This document shows, piece after piece, positions 21,648-34,169 of a stretch of 64,000 bases of DNA (positions are counted from its first letter, which is position 1; every line of letters begins with the position of its first letter). The DNA is from Ceriagrion tenellum. Its lineage: Eukaryota > Arthropoda > Insecta > Odonata > Coenagrionidae. A program made the position numbers and the translations under genes. The notes beneath the pieces were generated by a model. That model was not told where the DNA came from. It searched no databases and was given only the letters and a program-made list of their open reading frames with translations. Location: assembly GCA_963169105.1 (NCBI GenBank), contig OY720637.1, forward strand, positions 59,294,964 to 59,358,963, given 5' to 3'.

Positions 21648-22095
21648 TAACTGAGTGTAGTGTTGTATACGGCAGAAATGTGGACATGGAGAATAGAAGA
21701 CGAGAATAGGTTGAAGGCATTCGAGATGTGGATGTGGAGGAGGATGGAGAAGAAGTAGTGGATAGAAATGAAGACAAACAAGGATATGTTAGGTATGGTA
21801 GGCGTTGAAATGAAACTGTTGGAGGAGAACAGGAATTAAATTAGGTGGTTGAAAGAGGATTTTGGGTCAGAAAATCGGTATAGCAGCAAAGACATTAGAA
21901 GGAGTAATTAAGGGTCCTGATAGAGGGGAGGATGATTGGTAAGCGGAAGAGTGGTAGACAGGATAGGTTTTATGGGCGGGATCAAAAGACGCTCGATCAA
22001 AAGATGCTCGACGTATGCCGAGATGAAGAAAGAAATTGTGAGGATGGATTGGGCAAGATGCACAAGTGAAATTCTAGAGGACTGCTTACTCTTTT
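21648..22095 (+). mobile_element. LINE family B fragment
   Basis: Plus-strand translation contains EDENRLKAFEMWMWRRMEK, then a DMLGMVGVEMKLLEE-like segment, then a tail ending GWIGQDAQ. This is the non-LTR retrotransposon C-terminal region with stops and shifts. It starts immediately after the fold-back at 21645. Confidence 0.75.
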
Positions 22096-22129
22096 CCATT
22101 CAAACAAATCTTTAACGGTGGATTAATTG

Positions 22130-22612
22130 CGTAAGTTATTCACCGGCTCGTAGTGAGAGGGATGCCAAGCCGGCGCGTGACAGCAGTGACTCGGTGACGC
22201 AACGCGTTTTTGGAGAATCATCGGCAGCTCTCATTACAGGGCGAGACCGGAAGACTATGCGGCAGGTGTCGTTTGAAGATCCCGACTCGCGTGTTCCTTT
22301 AAAAGTGCGTGCGTGCGAGAGCAGTCGGGAAGGGAGATGAAGTAGGGGGTCGGGGTAGAGTTCGACTGGATCGTGGAAGGGGGGGTTCAGTGGGGGGAGA
22401 ATGGAGGGTGTTTGTAGCGGGGCGGCAGGTTACGGGAGAGGTGTGCTCCTGTTTCAATCGGGCAGCCAGCCGGGGTGGGAAGCGCTCGATTGCAGAGGTT
22501 TATTCGGTAGAATTAGGGAGTGGGGAAGGGAGGCGTGTTTCCAGGAAGTTAGCTCCTCAATTTTGGCCTTTCCCGCCAGAGGGGGATGAAACACGGGAGG
22601 AACAGTAGAATA
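22130..22612. other. GC-rich island, no gene recognised
   Basis: Elevated G+C with CpG-containing words (GCGTGACAGCAG, GTGCGTGCGTGCG) and G-runs at 22375-22400. The 99-codon plus frame has low-complexity Gly/Arg/Val composition and no domain. A promoter-associated CpG island is possible but not shown. Confidence 0.4.
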
Positions 22613-22614
22613 GA

Positions 22615-23590
22615 CATCTCCTCTCTCCTATGGCACCTCAGCCCAAGGTTGGGCCTTGGCCTCCTTGAACTTCTGCTTCCATGCTTTCCTGTTTGTTACT
22701 GCTCTCCTCCAGAGTCGTAGTCCTAGGAGATTCCGTGTGTCAGCCTGTACTTCATCTTCCCCGCGCTAACGCGGTATTCCTAATGGTCTTTTACCGTACA
22801 TTCGCTTGTCTAACGTTCTCTTTGGTAGCCTTTTGTCGTCCATTCTAGCCACATGCCTGGCCCACATCACTAGCTGTAGTCGGAAGAATTTTCACGGAGG
22901 GTGTTCTCTAAAAAGATCATATAATTCATTGCTGAATCTGAATCTCCAGATAATGTTTTCCAAAATAGGTCCTAAAAATTTTCTAAGCACTTTCCTTTCA
23001 AATCTATCAAGTATGCTTTTCGTCTTCTCTGTCACACTCCTTGCTTCACATTCATAGGTTGCAATGGGCCTTATAATTGTCTTGTATATTTTCAGCTAGC
23101 AATTACGATGGTTTTTTTTCGATCAAAGTACATGTGACATTGCAAAGTAGGCTTTTGGCTAGTGTTATTCTTCTCCAGACTTCTCCCTCTTCTGCGCCAT
23201 CTGCATTTAATTTCACCCCTAGGTATATAAATCGGTTTACTGACTCAATGGGGTCTTCCAACACTATCTGTTAGCCTCTGTTCCCTCTTTTCTGTAGTAG
23301 TATTTTTGTTTGAGATGGGTTAATCTCAAGCCCAATACTTTCAGCATGTTTTTTTTATTTGTAGATAGGTTTGCTGTGCCGCTACTGCTCTTTGGCTCAT
23401 AATATCAATATCCTCTGCGTAGGCATCCAGATGTGTTATTTTGTTGGTTAACAAGTTTTCTCTTCCCGACTCTATCTGCCTTATTACGTACTCCAGAGCT
23501 ATATTAAATATGGTAGGTGCCAGTCCATCTCCTTGCTTCAGACCCTTCGACATTTGGAATACATCTGTCAGTTGGTTTTGGATACCAACA
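22615..23590 (-). pseudogene. LINE family C, C-terminal half of reverse transcriptase
   Basis: Minus-strand translation from about 23560 gives MSKGLKQGDGLAPTIFNIAL (motif B region), a degenerate motif C AYAEDIDIM where the norm is YADDI, then HAESIGLEINPSQTKILL, FIYLGVKLNADG, and finally a WRRAVTNRKAWKQKFKEA-type C-terminus near 22640. It shows several stops and frameshifts. The element's own 3' end is near 22617. It lacks its N-terminal half on this strand; that half appears inverted just beyond 23590. Confidence 0.88.
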
Positions 23591-23875
23591 ACTTACACTC
23601 ATAGTAGAGGATATTATTGCTGAATATCAAGCGGGATTTAGGAGAGGCAGGTCAAAAATACACCAAATCTTCACAGTAAAATAAATCCTCCGCAAAGCCT
23701 GGGAATATGAAACTGATATATAACGTATTCATAGATTTCAAAAAGGCACATGACTTACTCAATAGAGGAAAACTCTATCCAATACTGCTCGAACTAAAAA
23801 GCCCACATAAATTAATGAGATTAATCAAGACGACAATGGAGAACACAGTATAAGTGGTATCCAAAAAATAGACAT
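23591..23875 (+). pseudogene. LINE family C, reverse transcriptase N-terminal palm, inverted
   Basis: Plus-strand frames give IIAEYQAGFRRGRSKIHQIF, then ILRKAWEYET, then DFKKAHDLLNR-like and TTMENT-like text. This is the palm region that directly precedes the GLKQGDGLAP motif in an intact enzyme, yet it lies on the opposite strand from that motif. An inversion breakpoint therefore lies near 23555-23590. Frame is broken. Confidence 0.85.
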
Positions 23876-23879
23876 CTCC

Positions 23880-26800
23880 TAAGCACACAAATGTGAACGT
23901 ATACCGATTTTTGCAAATGAAGGCACGGTGTGAAGGGTGTTGGATGAAGATCAGTATCTAGAAGACATAAGTAAACAAAAGTAGACCTAATACGGAGGTG
24001 AAAGAAAGAGGTAATCGTAGAGAAAAATTGGAGCAATTATCCATTTTTACGGTATACTAGTATTTGATGCACATTTAAATTCAACGGAGGGAAGAAACCG
24101 TCAAACATGATGTATTGCAGACAGTAACTCCTCCTTTTTACAGTCCAAAGTTTTAGTACAGAACATCTCTTCCATTCAAGTCAGAGAAAAAAATCAAAGT
24201 TTTTTTTTTAGCTGCAACGCAGTTAATAGGCAAAGAGAATCGTATGGGGAAATCGCATAAGATAATTAATTACTCAATTCTTTGAGTAGTCAAATGATGA
24301 AAGTTTCCATCTAATACCTCGAGTGCAAGCATATTAAAAAAGTAAATGAATGAATGATGTATAGAATCTTTTTTCACGGTAGTAAAAACTAAAAAATAAC
24401 GGTTTAGAGACAACCTTATAGATTGTTCCTCGCTTTCTCTACTACTTTCTAGAAGACATTAGGTAAATACCAGTAGTCGTGCGATATTTACGAATATTTG
24501 CAGGCCAGGAAATCTTTTAGCCTAAATAAGGGAAGATTGCAATTCATTTGCACACCTGTGTTAAAAGTTCCGTCGCAATAGACATTTGAATAGCCTCAGC
24601 AACCAATCATCTGCAGTGGAGTTCAGCAGAGTCAGCAATGGAGGCATAAATTTCCCAATCCCTTCTGGATCCTCACGTGAGGCTCTTTGGTAATATTCCA
24701 GTGCATACGGCCAATTTGGTCAATGCACGCTAGGTGCACGCAACTCCAGAGGGATCCAAGTCTACTGCTGGCTTCATTTCTTTTTATTTTTCCTTCTTGT
24801 TTGCCTCATTGCTGCCAATCCATAAAACAACCGGTATATTGGAAATTGCATGGAAACGCATCGTGGAGAGTCAAGGGGAACTATCTCTTGGATTACACTG
24901 ATGGTCACTTCGCAGTATTTGAGATCTATAATTTGACGTTCCTACTTCAAATCCCTTATCTTGAGTAAGAAGATGCATTCAAAGCACAATTTTTTACAAC
25001 GGAATTACAGGAAAACTGAATTATGACTTTTGTTTCATTTTATACTTTCTTTAATACCAAAGGTACGGCAGGTTAAGAGCCAAATGGGTTCAACTCGACC
25101 AAATCTGGATGCTTAGAAGCCCTGTACCTTTCAATCACTTCTACAAACCAATCCAAATGGGTCAAATGACGCCAGTTAGCGGAGGTCATTCCAAGTAATG
25201 TCAGAATTATCAAGAAAAGGCAAATTATATCTAATAGGATTAAAAGAGGAGGACTAATTAAATTTTAATAAAATATTTTGTTTATTCATGGTTATTTCGC
25301 TCACTCGAACGTTGTTATTTAGAGTATTTACTTTGTGTGTATAAAATTTGAATTTTGCACGCATTCCGTATGAATGTTACCACATGACATAGAGGCAACT
25401 TTTAGCGTAATCTTAATGATGATGATGAATTATAGCTAAGCGGATAAAGTAAAGATTAGAGATCTTCAAGGACTGAATTGGATATCAGTTTTGACTTGAA
25501 AATCTGTAGTAACATGTCAAAACATCATTTTCAAGTTTACACGCTCTCTCCGTCCTATGGGTGAATAATAAGGCGAGAGATTTGTATTCCATAGATATCC
25601 TGCCGACCGCTCCTATGGTCGCCCACGGTATTTTGCAGTAGATTAGTTTTGCCTTCCAAAATAGGTTCCTTTACACGTCCTCTCCCGGGCGTTGCCAATC
25701 ATATCCGCGCAGCATAACGAAAGCATACATATAGGTATAATATTTTCCTTGCATTATAGCACGTCGAATGGACACGGATTTTGATTCCGTAAATTAAAGT
25801 ATGATATTTATATTTTAAATTAATTTAGTTTTTGTTATTGATCAATTTACAGTTGAATCACCTTACTAGTAGAAAATAAAAAAAAATTACATCCACCTAG
25901 AAATGAAGAGACTCATTTCTGTAATTCCTTATCCTATTTCGATTACAGTGAATCAGCCACATGGGTCACAGAAATGCTGACACTTAACCTTTTACGATGA
26001 AGACATCCGGTACACATTATACAATCGTTACCCCAGTTGATTGGTATAGAAAAATCACTTTATAATGATGGCAATGTTTTTGCAATCAACTTGGATAACC
26101 TATGCGATTATTGGTTGACTGCTAATATTTTTAAAATTTCTTTCAATTTTGAAAAATCACCATCTGAATATGCACCAATTCCTGCTACAGTTTGCCAACT
26201 GAACCCAATTTCGAGCGTATGAATCGATAAACTTAAGATGAATTTGACATTATGTCTTCGTCCATGCAGTATTGCGTGATTGATGACGGAAAGAAGACCA
26301 AAGAAGATACGTGATGAAAAAGCCATCACTATTAATAACAGCATATAACAGAGTATTTGTAGATATTCGTACTTCTACAAGCCTTTTATTGTGATACAAT
26401 TTCAGCCCTGAGAATTCTACCATTATATCCGACCACACAAACTAATCCGAGTGTCATGTACGAATGAAACAACAAAACTTCTCAGTCACCTTTTTTTGTT
26501 TTTCATAATTACATATGCGTGTATAAAACGTTAATTCCTCTAGATGAGAGTAGTTACCTCGTTGAGAATTTTATCTTAAGAGTTAATAGGCTTGAATGAT
26601 GAATACTAGTGAGAAGTACCTCAGGTCACGATACTAGAGTCGCGTGACAGCATCAGACATACTCTACTCTGCGGTTGATTAAAAAGCAGTTCTTAAGAAA
26701 TGATTATCCAGCAATTTTTCCGCATTAGCAGAATATCACCTTTGATCACGACGTTTGGCCGTAATTAGCGTGAAGATGAGTGCCAGATACAGGATAGCCA

Positions 26801-27165
26801 CTGTCTGTATTTGGGGATTAGAGTCAAATGTGAATACATAAGACTTAAATCGATGGTAAAATGGAAATGGTGCTATCACATGGAGAAAATATGCAAATAA
26901 TATTTCCAATTCTTATATTATAAACAGTTGTGGTGAGGTAGAGGAGAAGCTCACCCGTCCCGTGACAAGTCACAACGTAACGCCACGAGTCGTGGTAGAT
27001 AAATGGACTTTTCCACTCTAGGTACTGAAGTTAGCGCAGATCGGAATACATCAGCGGACTTGGGCGACCAAAGACGACGACTTAAGGAGAGTTCGGCGCG
27101 GGCCAAACGTTCTTTAACCTATCGCCCGAAGTTTTTTATGTTCACAGTAATTGACGCCAATTTTT
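23880..27165. other. No gene recognised
   Basis: About 3.3 kb of mostly AT-rich sequence with no domain-bearing frame, repeat array, or element terminus that I can name. A segment at 24590-24780 is slightly GC-richer. Apparently unique spacer or intron DNA. Confidence 0.4.
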
Positions 27166-27169
27166 TGTG

Positions 27170-27800
27170 TCATCATAATCATCGGTCGTTCAATCCTAAG
27201 ACTGGATGACTGCAGCCCTCCTACATTTAGGTATAATACTAGTTCCCCTACTTCCTGGTAACTATTCCTATATACTGTCTTTTATTTTGTCCATGAACTT
27301 GTTCTTGGATCTTCCTCTGGGGACTTTTCCCTCTATTTTGCCTCTCATTATGTTCTTCGCAAACCCATTGTGTCTCGGGGTGTGTCCAATCTATCTTGTT
27401 CTTCTTTTCTGCATAGTGTTTCATATAGCCCTTTCCTTTTCTACTCTTCTGTAAACTTCGTCATTTTTTATTTTGTCCGCCCATTTTATCTTCAGCATCC
27501 TCCCCCAGTTTTAGGTTTCGATGGCTTCTATTCTGTTCTGGTCAGCTTTTCAAATAGTGCATGCATGCGATCCATAGTGTGTCCACGAGATTTTTATCAC
27601 GTACTGTAACCAAGCCAGTAGTCCTATCTTCTTTGACCATATTAGTTGTATTTTTACCATGAAATATTTCTTAGCTTGGGCTATTCTACCCTTTATGACA
27701 GCTGTACTTCTTCCGTCCTGCGTTATACTTGGAATTAATTTGCTCAAATTTCTCTCTTTTTTGCTACAGTTATCAAATTCGTTCAAAATATCATTTAAAA
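27170..27800 (-). mobile_element. LINE family A fragment, 600 bp
   Basis: Minus strand, from near 27786: SITQDGRSTAVIKGRIAQAK, a KKIGLL segment, then toward the 3' end the block matching the other family A tails. The 3' terminus near 27172 has the GGTCGTTCAATCC end with a CATCATAATCAT tract on plus. It extends further 5' than the copies at 6.8 and 31.4 kb. Frame broken in several places. Confidence 0.85.
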
Positions 27801-28580
27801 ACTTGAAATTTGTACCACAGAGTAACTACCAACTTCACATTACTCCAGGTAGGCACATTTACAATAGATCTTCGCGAAAACAACAATCGTTGTAGCGATT
27901 TTCGAAATTCTTTTATTACTGTTTGATACGTCACACAATATATCCGGCACACAACTTAGCTTACGGTAGAATCCTTTCTTTGTCGTTCCTTATTAAGTCT
28001 ATCATGAATTACATGAAAGGCCATTGCAATAGAAGGAACTTCCATCTAAAAGATCTGGACGTAAACCTTTTCATTTTCGCTATCCCCATCACGAGAGCTT
28101 CGAGTGTGAAAATTCGAAATATTTCAGGATCTCCTTGAAAATTTTTATCTCCTTGGAAAAAAATTGAGCACGAAAAGAACGAGAAGGATTGAGTTGTTTA
28201 AAAAGAAGGCTGTCACTCATCAATGCGAAAATACTAAGCCTCTTTCCATTGATCACCTCATTGAAAGTGAGAATCGGTTTACTGCATCAGATGCACTGCT
28301 CCATTTTTATCTTCGGAACAAACTTTCGTTGAGGGTCTTTTCTAAACGGATTTAGAGAGATAATTTTCTTGAGGATTTAATTCTCAAGTTCATTCAAAGA
28401 ACGCCTGTAATAAAAAAGTAGTGGTTCTCACAGCAATGGTGCTCATTGACTTCATCGCTAGATCACTCTTTATGTAAGTTTATCTACCAGTGAAGAAAGG
28501 ATTAAGTGGAACAGGAATATCTGCAATTGCCCTTCTTAGCTGACGGTGCTCGAATTCATAGACTATTTAAGTCTTCATCT
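27801..28580. other. No gene recognised
   Basis: AT-rich. Short open plus frames at 27923-28138 and 28164-28355 have no recognisable domain and no splice-site context that would argue for exons. Confidence 0.35.
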
Positions 28581-28584
28581 CTAG

Positions 28585-29047
28585 TGGCCGGTTACAAGAA
28601 AATTTAGTTATGGAATCAAAAGTTATGAGATCCATAAAGTTATAGAACTCATAAATATATTCGGGTTGCAGGAACACATCTATTAGTTACTTAACTTATT
28701 TTCCAATAGTTACTAGCTTCGAATATTTGATCTAATCTTCCACCGCCGGATAAAAGTTACGAAAGTTTAGCCTATGAATAATTGATAATGCACGTTATAA
28801 TTAGTCAGTAAGAGTAAACAAACTGGTCACTTGTCTGAAAACAACTCTTTTATCAAGTAATTAAGTCTCCAAGCGGTTCATTGCGCATCCGCCATCTTGT
28901 CTACTTATGGAACTCATAACTCCATGCCATAAGTTATGGGACCAATGAATTTATTGAATGTTTTTGCAACACTTATTGAATGGTTACCATGGCTTATGGG
29001 TCCCATAACTTTATGGAATACATATGCTACGTTCCTGCAACTGGCTC
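28585..29047 (+). mobile_element. 463-bp MITE-like element, copy 1
   Basis: Ends TGGCCGGTTACAAG and TGCAACTGGCTC form imperfect terminal inverted repeats. Direct TAG flanks (28582-28584, 29048-29050) fit a 3-bp target duplication. Internally there are nested inverted words such as AAGTTATGGGACC/GGTCCCATAACTTTATGG-type and AACTCATAA. A second copy, inverted, lies at 56701-57161. No ORF of its own. A 3-bp TNN duplication suggests PIF/Harbinger-type mobilisation; this is inference. Confidence 0.85.
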
Positions 29048-29050
29048 TAG

Positions 29051-30365
29051 GTCAGTTAAACAAAAAAATCCCCGCTCGGACCTTTCCGATGACTGAATAT
29101 TACCATCAGCGATGCTCTTTTGTCTACGAGAGTCATTTTCAAGTTCTGACCACAGATGTCACCACCAATTTCAAGTTTCCTTGGTGCCTGTAAATGTTTT
29201 ATGCTTCATTCTAAGAAATTGTTAATCGGATTGTTGAATCATTAATGCGGATAACTCCGTCTCATGAAAAATAAAATGCGCAATTCTCTTTCCTTTGAAG
29301 GCGAAGTTTTGATCTTTGTTTGAATTTTACACATAAATAGGATAGGAACTTCCATAATTTATATACAATACTTCACGATTTTCAAATAGTTCATCAGTAT
29401 TAATGATTTATTACAGTTAGAAATACCGAACCTTAACACCGTCCCTATTCCGGACCGGAACGCGCCCACTAGTCTCCAAGATTAGGACGTTCAAGAATCT
29501 TATTTTTATCTATGTTATATTGGACGAGAAAGTAATTATTGATTCACAAATTAATGTTCACAGGTATTTCTCATTTCGTTTATCTTTTGCTAACTTTACA
29601 AGCAATACGGGAGGTTGAGACTATGAACATATAAGCGGGTACTATAAGTAAATCTGCTCAGCATTATATGCATGCATGAATAAAAATTGGAATTAGGCAC
29701 CTCATGATTAAAAATTAGAATCCCGAGTCCTCTCCATCACTTCGAAATGCGAAACTAATTATCCCGCACGCATCTCCCTTTTACGGATTTCAGATGGTCT
29801 GAATTTGGTTTGTTAGTCCATACATTTCCCTCATCCGCTGTATGTTGATAAAAAAATAGAAAAATTACTATTTTTCCCTTCCCCCTTAAAAAAGTTAACT
29901 CCAGACGCTAATGAGCCAATTATAATTTTCCTTGCAAAATGCCCCACCTCTTTTTTGGGGTTGATCATTTTTATTTTTGCCTTTTTTATCTTATTTTCGG
30001 GCCAGAGACGAGGAGGGTTTTAGGGTGGGGTTCAGGAGTCATTATAAAAAACGAGAGGCAAAACAAAGCTACCGTCCCTGACGAGCGGGACCGAAATTCC
30101 CAGCAGAAGTGAGCCGGGCGGTCGAGCACGATGATCGAGGCCCCCGCCAATTACCTTCATTCACCCTCCACACACTCTCCCTTTTCCCTTCTTTTTCCCC
30201 CTTCGGAAGAAAAGTATCGGGTAATTTTTTTTTTGCCCGGATGCCACGCCGCGCCGCGTCCCAAGCTCCTCGCCCCATCCGTGTCGGTCCCTATACACGT
30301 CCTAAACGGTGCCGACCCGGGCGGCTCACATTGAATGGAAGAACGTGGCGTAAATACCAACGGCA
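29051..30365. other. No gene recognised
   Basis: AT-rich to about 30050, then a GC-richer 300-bp stretch (30060-30360) with open frames in several phases but no domain. No repeat signature seen. Confidence 0.35.
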
Positions 30366-30368
30366 TAA

Positions 30369-30778
30369 GGTGCCATTCAAGTATTACTTAAGACGTTTTT
30401 GGGGGCGGGTGAGGGTTGGGATCATCTTATGTTGTCTTATGAAGAGTGGGGGCAGGGGGCCTGAAACCAATTTACGTAAGATTTTTGTCCGTCGAGAAAC
30501 ATTGCATCGCTTCCAAATATCCAGTGCTTTTTTTAATGGATGTGGTACTGCAACACTGCATAATTATACGATATCCAGTGCTTAAATCGGTACGTTGGCT
30601 TCTATGGAAAGATGAAACAGAAGAAAGCGAGCATTTAACGAAGAGTAGATACAAATATCTAACGTCTTACGTAAGAATGAGGGGAGGGGGGGTGGAAAAA
30701 TCTTACATTGCCTTACAAGGGGGGATGAAAGAAGTCAAAAATAGGGTAAATTGCCTTATGTAATACTTGAACGGCCCC
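30369..30778 (+). mobile_element. 410-bp MITE-like element with TAA flanks
   Basis: Left end GGTGCCATTCAAGTATTAC and right end, read inward on minus, GGGGCCGTTCAAGTATTAC are imperfect terminal inverted repeats. Both sides are flanked by TAA (30366-30368, 30779-30781), a 3-bp target duplication. The internal TTACGTAAGA word occurs twice near the right half. No transposase frame. The TAA duplication fits PIF/Harbinger-like elements. Confidence 0.82.
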
Positions 30779-30781
30779 TAA

Positions 30782-31436
30782 GAACTAAGAGAGTTTCGTG
30801 CTAACACTGTAGCGGTGTCGGTCACAATGCGCCCTAAGATGTGCACCAGATGTGATTCAGAATTTGTATACTTTCCAAGCCACAAGTCGACTAAGTTCCA
30901 AATTCATTTATCGTAACAGCGTGTCATCTGTTGAATAATCTACCAAAGCGTATAAAAAATATTATTATGTATTACCTTTTGATTCTTAATGTTGTAGTTG
31001 TATCTCTTGTATCATGAACTTGTTTGCAGAATTTCTAACTTCTTTATTTGTAATACTACGAACTTTACCTTGCGTATTTACAATCTTTATAATTTGCATA
31101 ATACAATTTCTATGTAAAATGTAATGTTTCATGCAACCTTGCGCCATTCGTCTTTGTCATTTATACTTTTTATTTTTGGTCACTCACTCGCATTTTTATG
31201 TATATTATTTTTTTTCTTGCGGGGCATGACCTCAGAACAGTCAATTAATATTCTATTCAATTCTGTTCTAAGGACATGGCATAGCATAGCGTAGAAGATA
31301 GCACATGTTCATCATTTTAAGTTTAACGAATCAGAAGCTATCTTATGGAAATCGGTTACAGCTATCACGATCTCTAAACTGACTAGTAATGCTATACTGT
31401 ATTCCTGGTTGGTAAAACAATATAAGGTCGCAATAA
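30782..31436. other. No gene recognised
   Basis: AT-rich. Around 30840-30960 frames on plus vaguely resemble a LINE C-terminus (RNSVSSVE-like text), too weak to call. Confidence 0.3.
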
Positions 31437-31690
31437 TTGCATGTTCATTGGTGGTTCAATCCTAAGGTTGGTTGACTGCAGCCCTCCACCCTTCTCTACC
31501 TAATGCTAGTTCCCTTACCACCTGGTATATCCTCCTATGTACTTCTCTCTTTATTTGGCCCATGAAATTATTCCTGGGTCTCCCTCTGGAGACTTGTCCC
31601 ACTAATTTGCCTTCAATTATGTTCTTCACAACCTCCTTGTGTCCGATCCATCTTGTTCTTCTTTCCTCCATCAAGTTTCTTAATTCCGTG
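31437..31690 (-). mobile_element. LINE family A, 3' end fragment
   Basis: Minus strand: EERRTRWIGHKEVVKNIIEG, then KLVGQVSRGRPRNNFMGQIK, then a VRELALGREGWRAAVNQP end that stops at the family terminus. This is the cleanest view of the family C-terminus in the window. 5'-truncated near 31690. Confidence 0.88.
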
Positions 31691-32099
31691 TTCCAAATTG
31701 CGAGTGTGTACCTTCAGAATGATAGATTGTCAAAACCTAGGTTTGTGTGTAATAATAAAAACTTTGAGGAAATATAACAAAGTTCAGTTTTCTTTAGATC
31801 ACGATATTTAATAAAGCCATGTCTCTAAGCTGTCCAATCACGAAAGAGCGCGAGGATTTACGAAGTTGGGAAATCATCAGCGATTGTGGTCCGGCCTCAT
31901 GGCGTTGTTCACAATGTTCCTATGACAACGACAGAAAATCATAATGGAAGCACTACTCATTGATTTAGTGTGAGAAAAAAGTTGAATATTTCATCCCTCA
32001 ATTCAAATATATTCCTACGTACAAAAAAAGAGTACTACTCTTTGGTATTTAGGTGATTGTGGGCGACGTAACATTGTGGAATTTTACAAGAATAGCAAT
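31691..32099. other. No gene recognised
   Basis: AT-rich spacer with no signature seen. Confidence 0.35.
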
Positions 32100-32285
32100 T
32101 GACCATTCCAGTGTTTTTGGTACAGTTTCGATGTTAAAACATCATCATAATTTTTAATACCTCATCATTTAATCGTTCAAAATAACTCATCATTTTATGA
32201 TGCGGTATTTTTTAATCAGATGACGATTTTATAACATCGAGGCTGGTTATTTTATTATAAATAACATCAATAGCTATTGGTTAAT
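32100..32285. repeat. Fold-back pair with degenerate hammerhead-like cores
   Basis: Minus copy (32122-32149): ATGAT, palindrome GATGTT/AACATC, GAAACTGTACC. Plus copy (32217-32248): CAGATGAC, GAT/ATC hairpin, GAGGCTGGTT. Arms carry TGGT and TTATTTTATT-type sequence. Both cores have lost conserved bases. Confidence 0.55.
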
Positions 32286-32289
32286 TCTT

Positions 32290-33955
32290 CAAATGCCCAC
32301 GCAATGGAGCGAGAAACTCCACATCGAGTAACTTGAGGAAGAAAGGAGCTTTTCTATTGGTAAAACTTAGACGACATGCGGCATTGTGAACGATCGTGGA
32401 TTTCTTACTTCATGCTATCTACTCACATTCAACGTGAGCAGGCCTTCATTCGGTCCGTGTGCTTGCCGATCTCTCCCTCTCTTTTCCTCGCATTACGTCG
32501 GTCGGTTCGGTGGTCACGTGGATGCGCGCGGACCCCTCTCCTCACCGGGAGGAAGGGAGTTAAAACGGGCGAGGGGCTCCACAAGGGGCTGTACTCGGGC
32601 CGCTGCTCTTACGCTCGGCTTATCTTCAACCCCTCCGCGACCTTTTCCGTCCCCGCCGCCATTTCAGGAATCCCTCCCCTCCCCATCCCTCCCACTCTCC
32701 CTAACCCAATTTTATCCCTCCCTTTATCCTTTCTTTACCCCCTTGATATCCACTCGCTCCCCTTCCCCTCTTATCCTCCATTCTCCTCCTCCCCCTTACC
32801 TTCCTTTCTCACGCAAGCCGTTCCGCGCCTGAGTCCCGGGCACTGGAGTGACCGGGGCTGAGTTTGGGAAAAGGAAGTGGAGGGGGCGAAGAAGAATATA
32901 AAACCAGGTATGCGTAGGTGGAGATGTGGAGGAAGGGGTCATAGGCGGGTGAAAGGGGTTAAAAAGGTTCCTTTTGCCCTCTGACGTCCCCCACCGTTTC
33001 AGCCATCCTCGGGAATTATTTAAACGTGCTCCGGAAAATCCGAATTGGGTGCGAGGATATGGGTGCAGCTGTGCTTTCACGTGTTGAAGTGAGTGGACGG
33101 AAAAAATTGTCACGGAAAGAACATCTTGAGTTCGGCTATTATCGTTCAAAATCCACACATACTGAGAACTTGCCGAGAACTAAAACCCCGAGTTCCCGAC
33201 AACGACGACAAAGCGAGCCTTGATGGTAAAAAATATTTTAATGTGAATGAGTGCGACATGCCATTATATTGGTGATAAATACGATATGGGCCATTATATT
33301 TTCTTCAAACTTTGTTACTTTTAAACATGTTTTAAAATCTTTAATTCTGCACTTTGGATTCAACTTTAATAACGATGCCGTTGAGATAATTTGACAAACA
33401 AACAGCATCGGAAACCGATAATCCAAAGAAGTTTTCAAACTAGTTTTGGGAAAAAAGTTAAGTCATTTTTCTCTAAAAAAAAAAAGGCCTTGAAAAATTT
33501 GTGTAAGTTGGCAGAAATCTCTTGGAACTTGTGGTTTATTAAAAATCTCGAAAAGTAGTAATAGCTATAAAACTACAAAGAACCGCATAACACAACTTGG
33601 GGTGATTTGGGTTCCCCTCGGGATGCTCTACCTCTAGACTTCCGATTATCTATATTTCCTGGGACACCCTGTACGATGTACAGTGCACGACTGCGGGTGT
33701 GGTGAGGTACATGAAGGCTTTTACCGAGAATGTCGTACCTAAGACATATTTACCCATTTTCAAGATGCTGGACTCCACACAGACAAAAGCCCCTTCGATT
33801 TTCAAAGACCGTACAGGAAAACATTTATATTTCTTTTTTAAATTCCAAGACAATCTTTAATATTTCTGAGCTTGTATTGAAAACATAGTGTGCATATTTT
33901 ACTGCTCAACATCGCACAGTATTAACAAACGGAACGTAAGATCTCACACTTTCCC
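32290..33955. other. GC-rich pyrimidine-skewed island and AT-rich spacer
   Basis: 32450-32870 is GC-rich, increasingly C/T-rich on plus (CCCTCCCCATCCCTCCCAC), with overlapping open frames of Pro/Ser/Leu composition and no domain. 32870-33000 is G/A-rich. Beyond 33200 the sequence is AT-rich without signature. A promoter-like island is possible; no exon could be supported. Confidence 0.45.
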
Positions 33956-33959
33956 GGCG

Positions 33960-34165
33960 TTCTTGATAAAAGATGATCCTCTCGGGTTCTCCATCAGGTC
34001 ACACGCCCCCATGATTGGTCGACGTTTCAATGCCCGTCATGTGTATAGACATCCAATTCCCTGATGATTTCCCTGATGATTCGAGCATCGAAACGTCGGC
34101 CACTACGGAGAGTCATATCCCGTGAAGAACCCGAGAAGAATTTCTTCGTGAATAAATGGAACGTA
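33960..34165. repeat. Fold-back pair, GAAACGTCGGC family
   Basis: Plus copy: CTGATGAT (34073-34080), shortened hairpin TCGAGCATC, GAAAC, GTC (34095-34097), GGCCACTACGGAGAGTC, then AAGAACCCGAGAAGA. Minus copy at about 33975-34040: GAAAC (34024-34028), GTCGACCAATCATGG, then GGAGAACCCGAGAGGAT. CTGATGATT-type words occur twice on plus (34061-34080), a small slippage duplication. Confidence 0.72.
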
Positions 34166-34169
34166 GCAG

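Noticed and set aside
30109..30585. 158-codon plus frame
   Set aside because: Runs across the left boundary of a MITE-like element, so it joins unrelated sequences.
30840..30960. LINE C-terminus near a MITE
   Set aside because: Only faint resemblance, no run of diagnostic residues.
32376..32861. Overlapping 161- and 148-codon plus frames
   Set aside because: Pro/Ser-rich products of a C/T-rich island in two phases at once; no domain.
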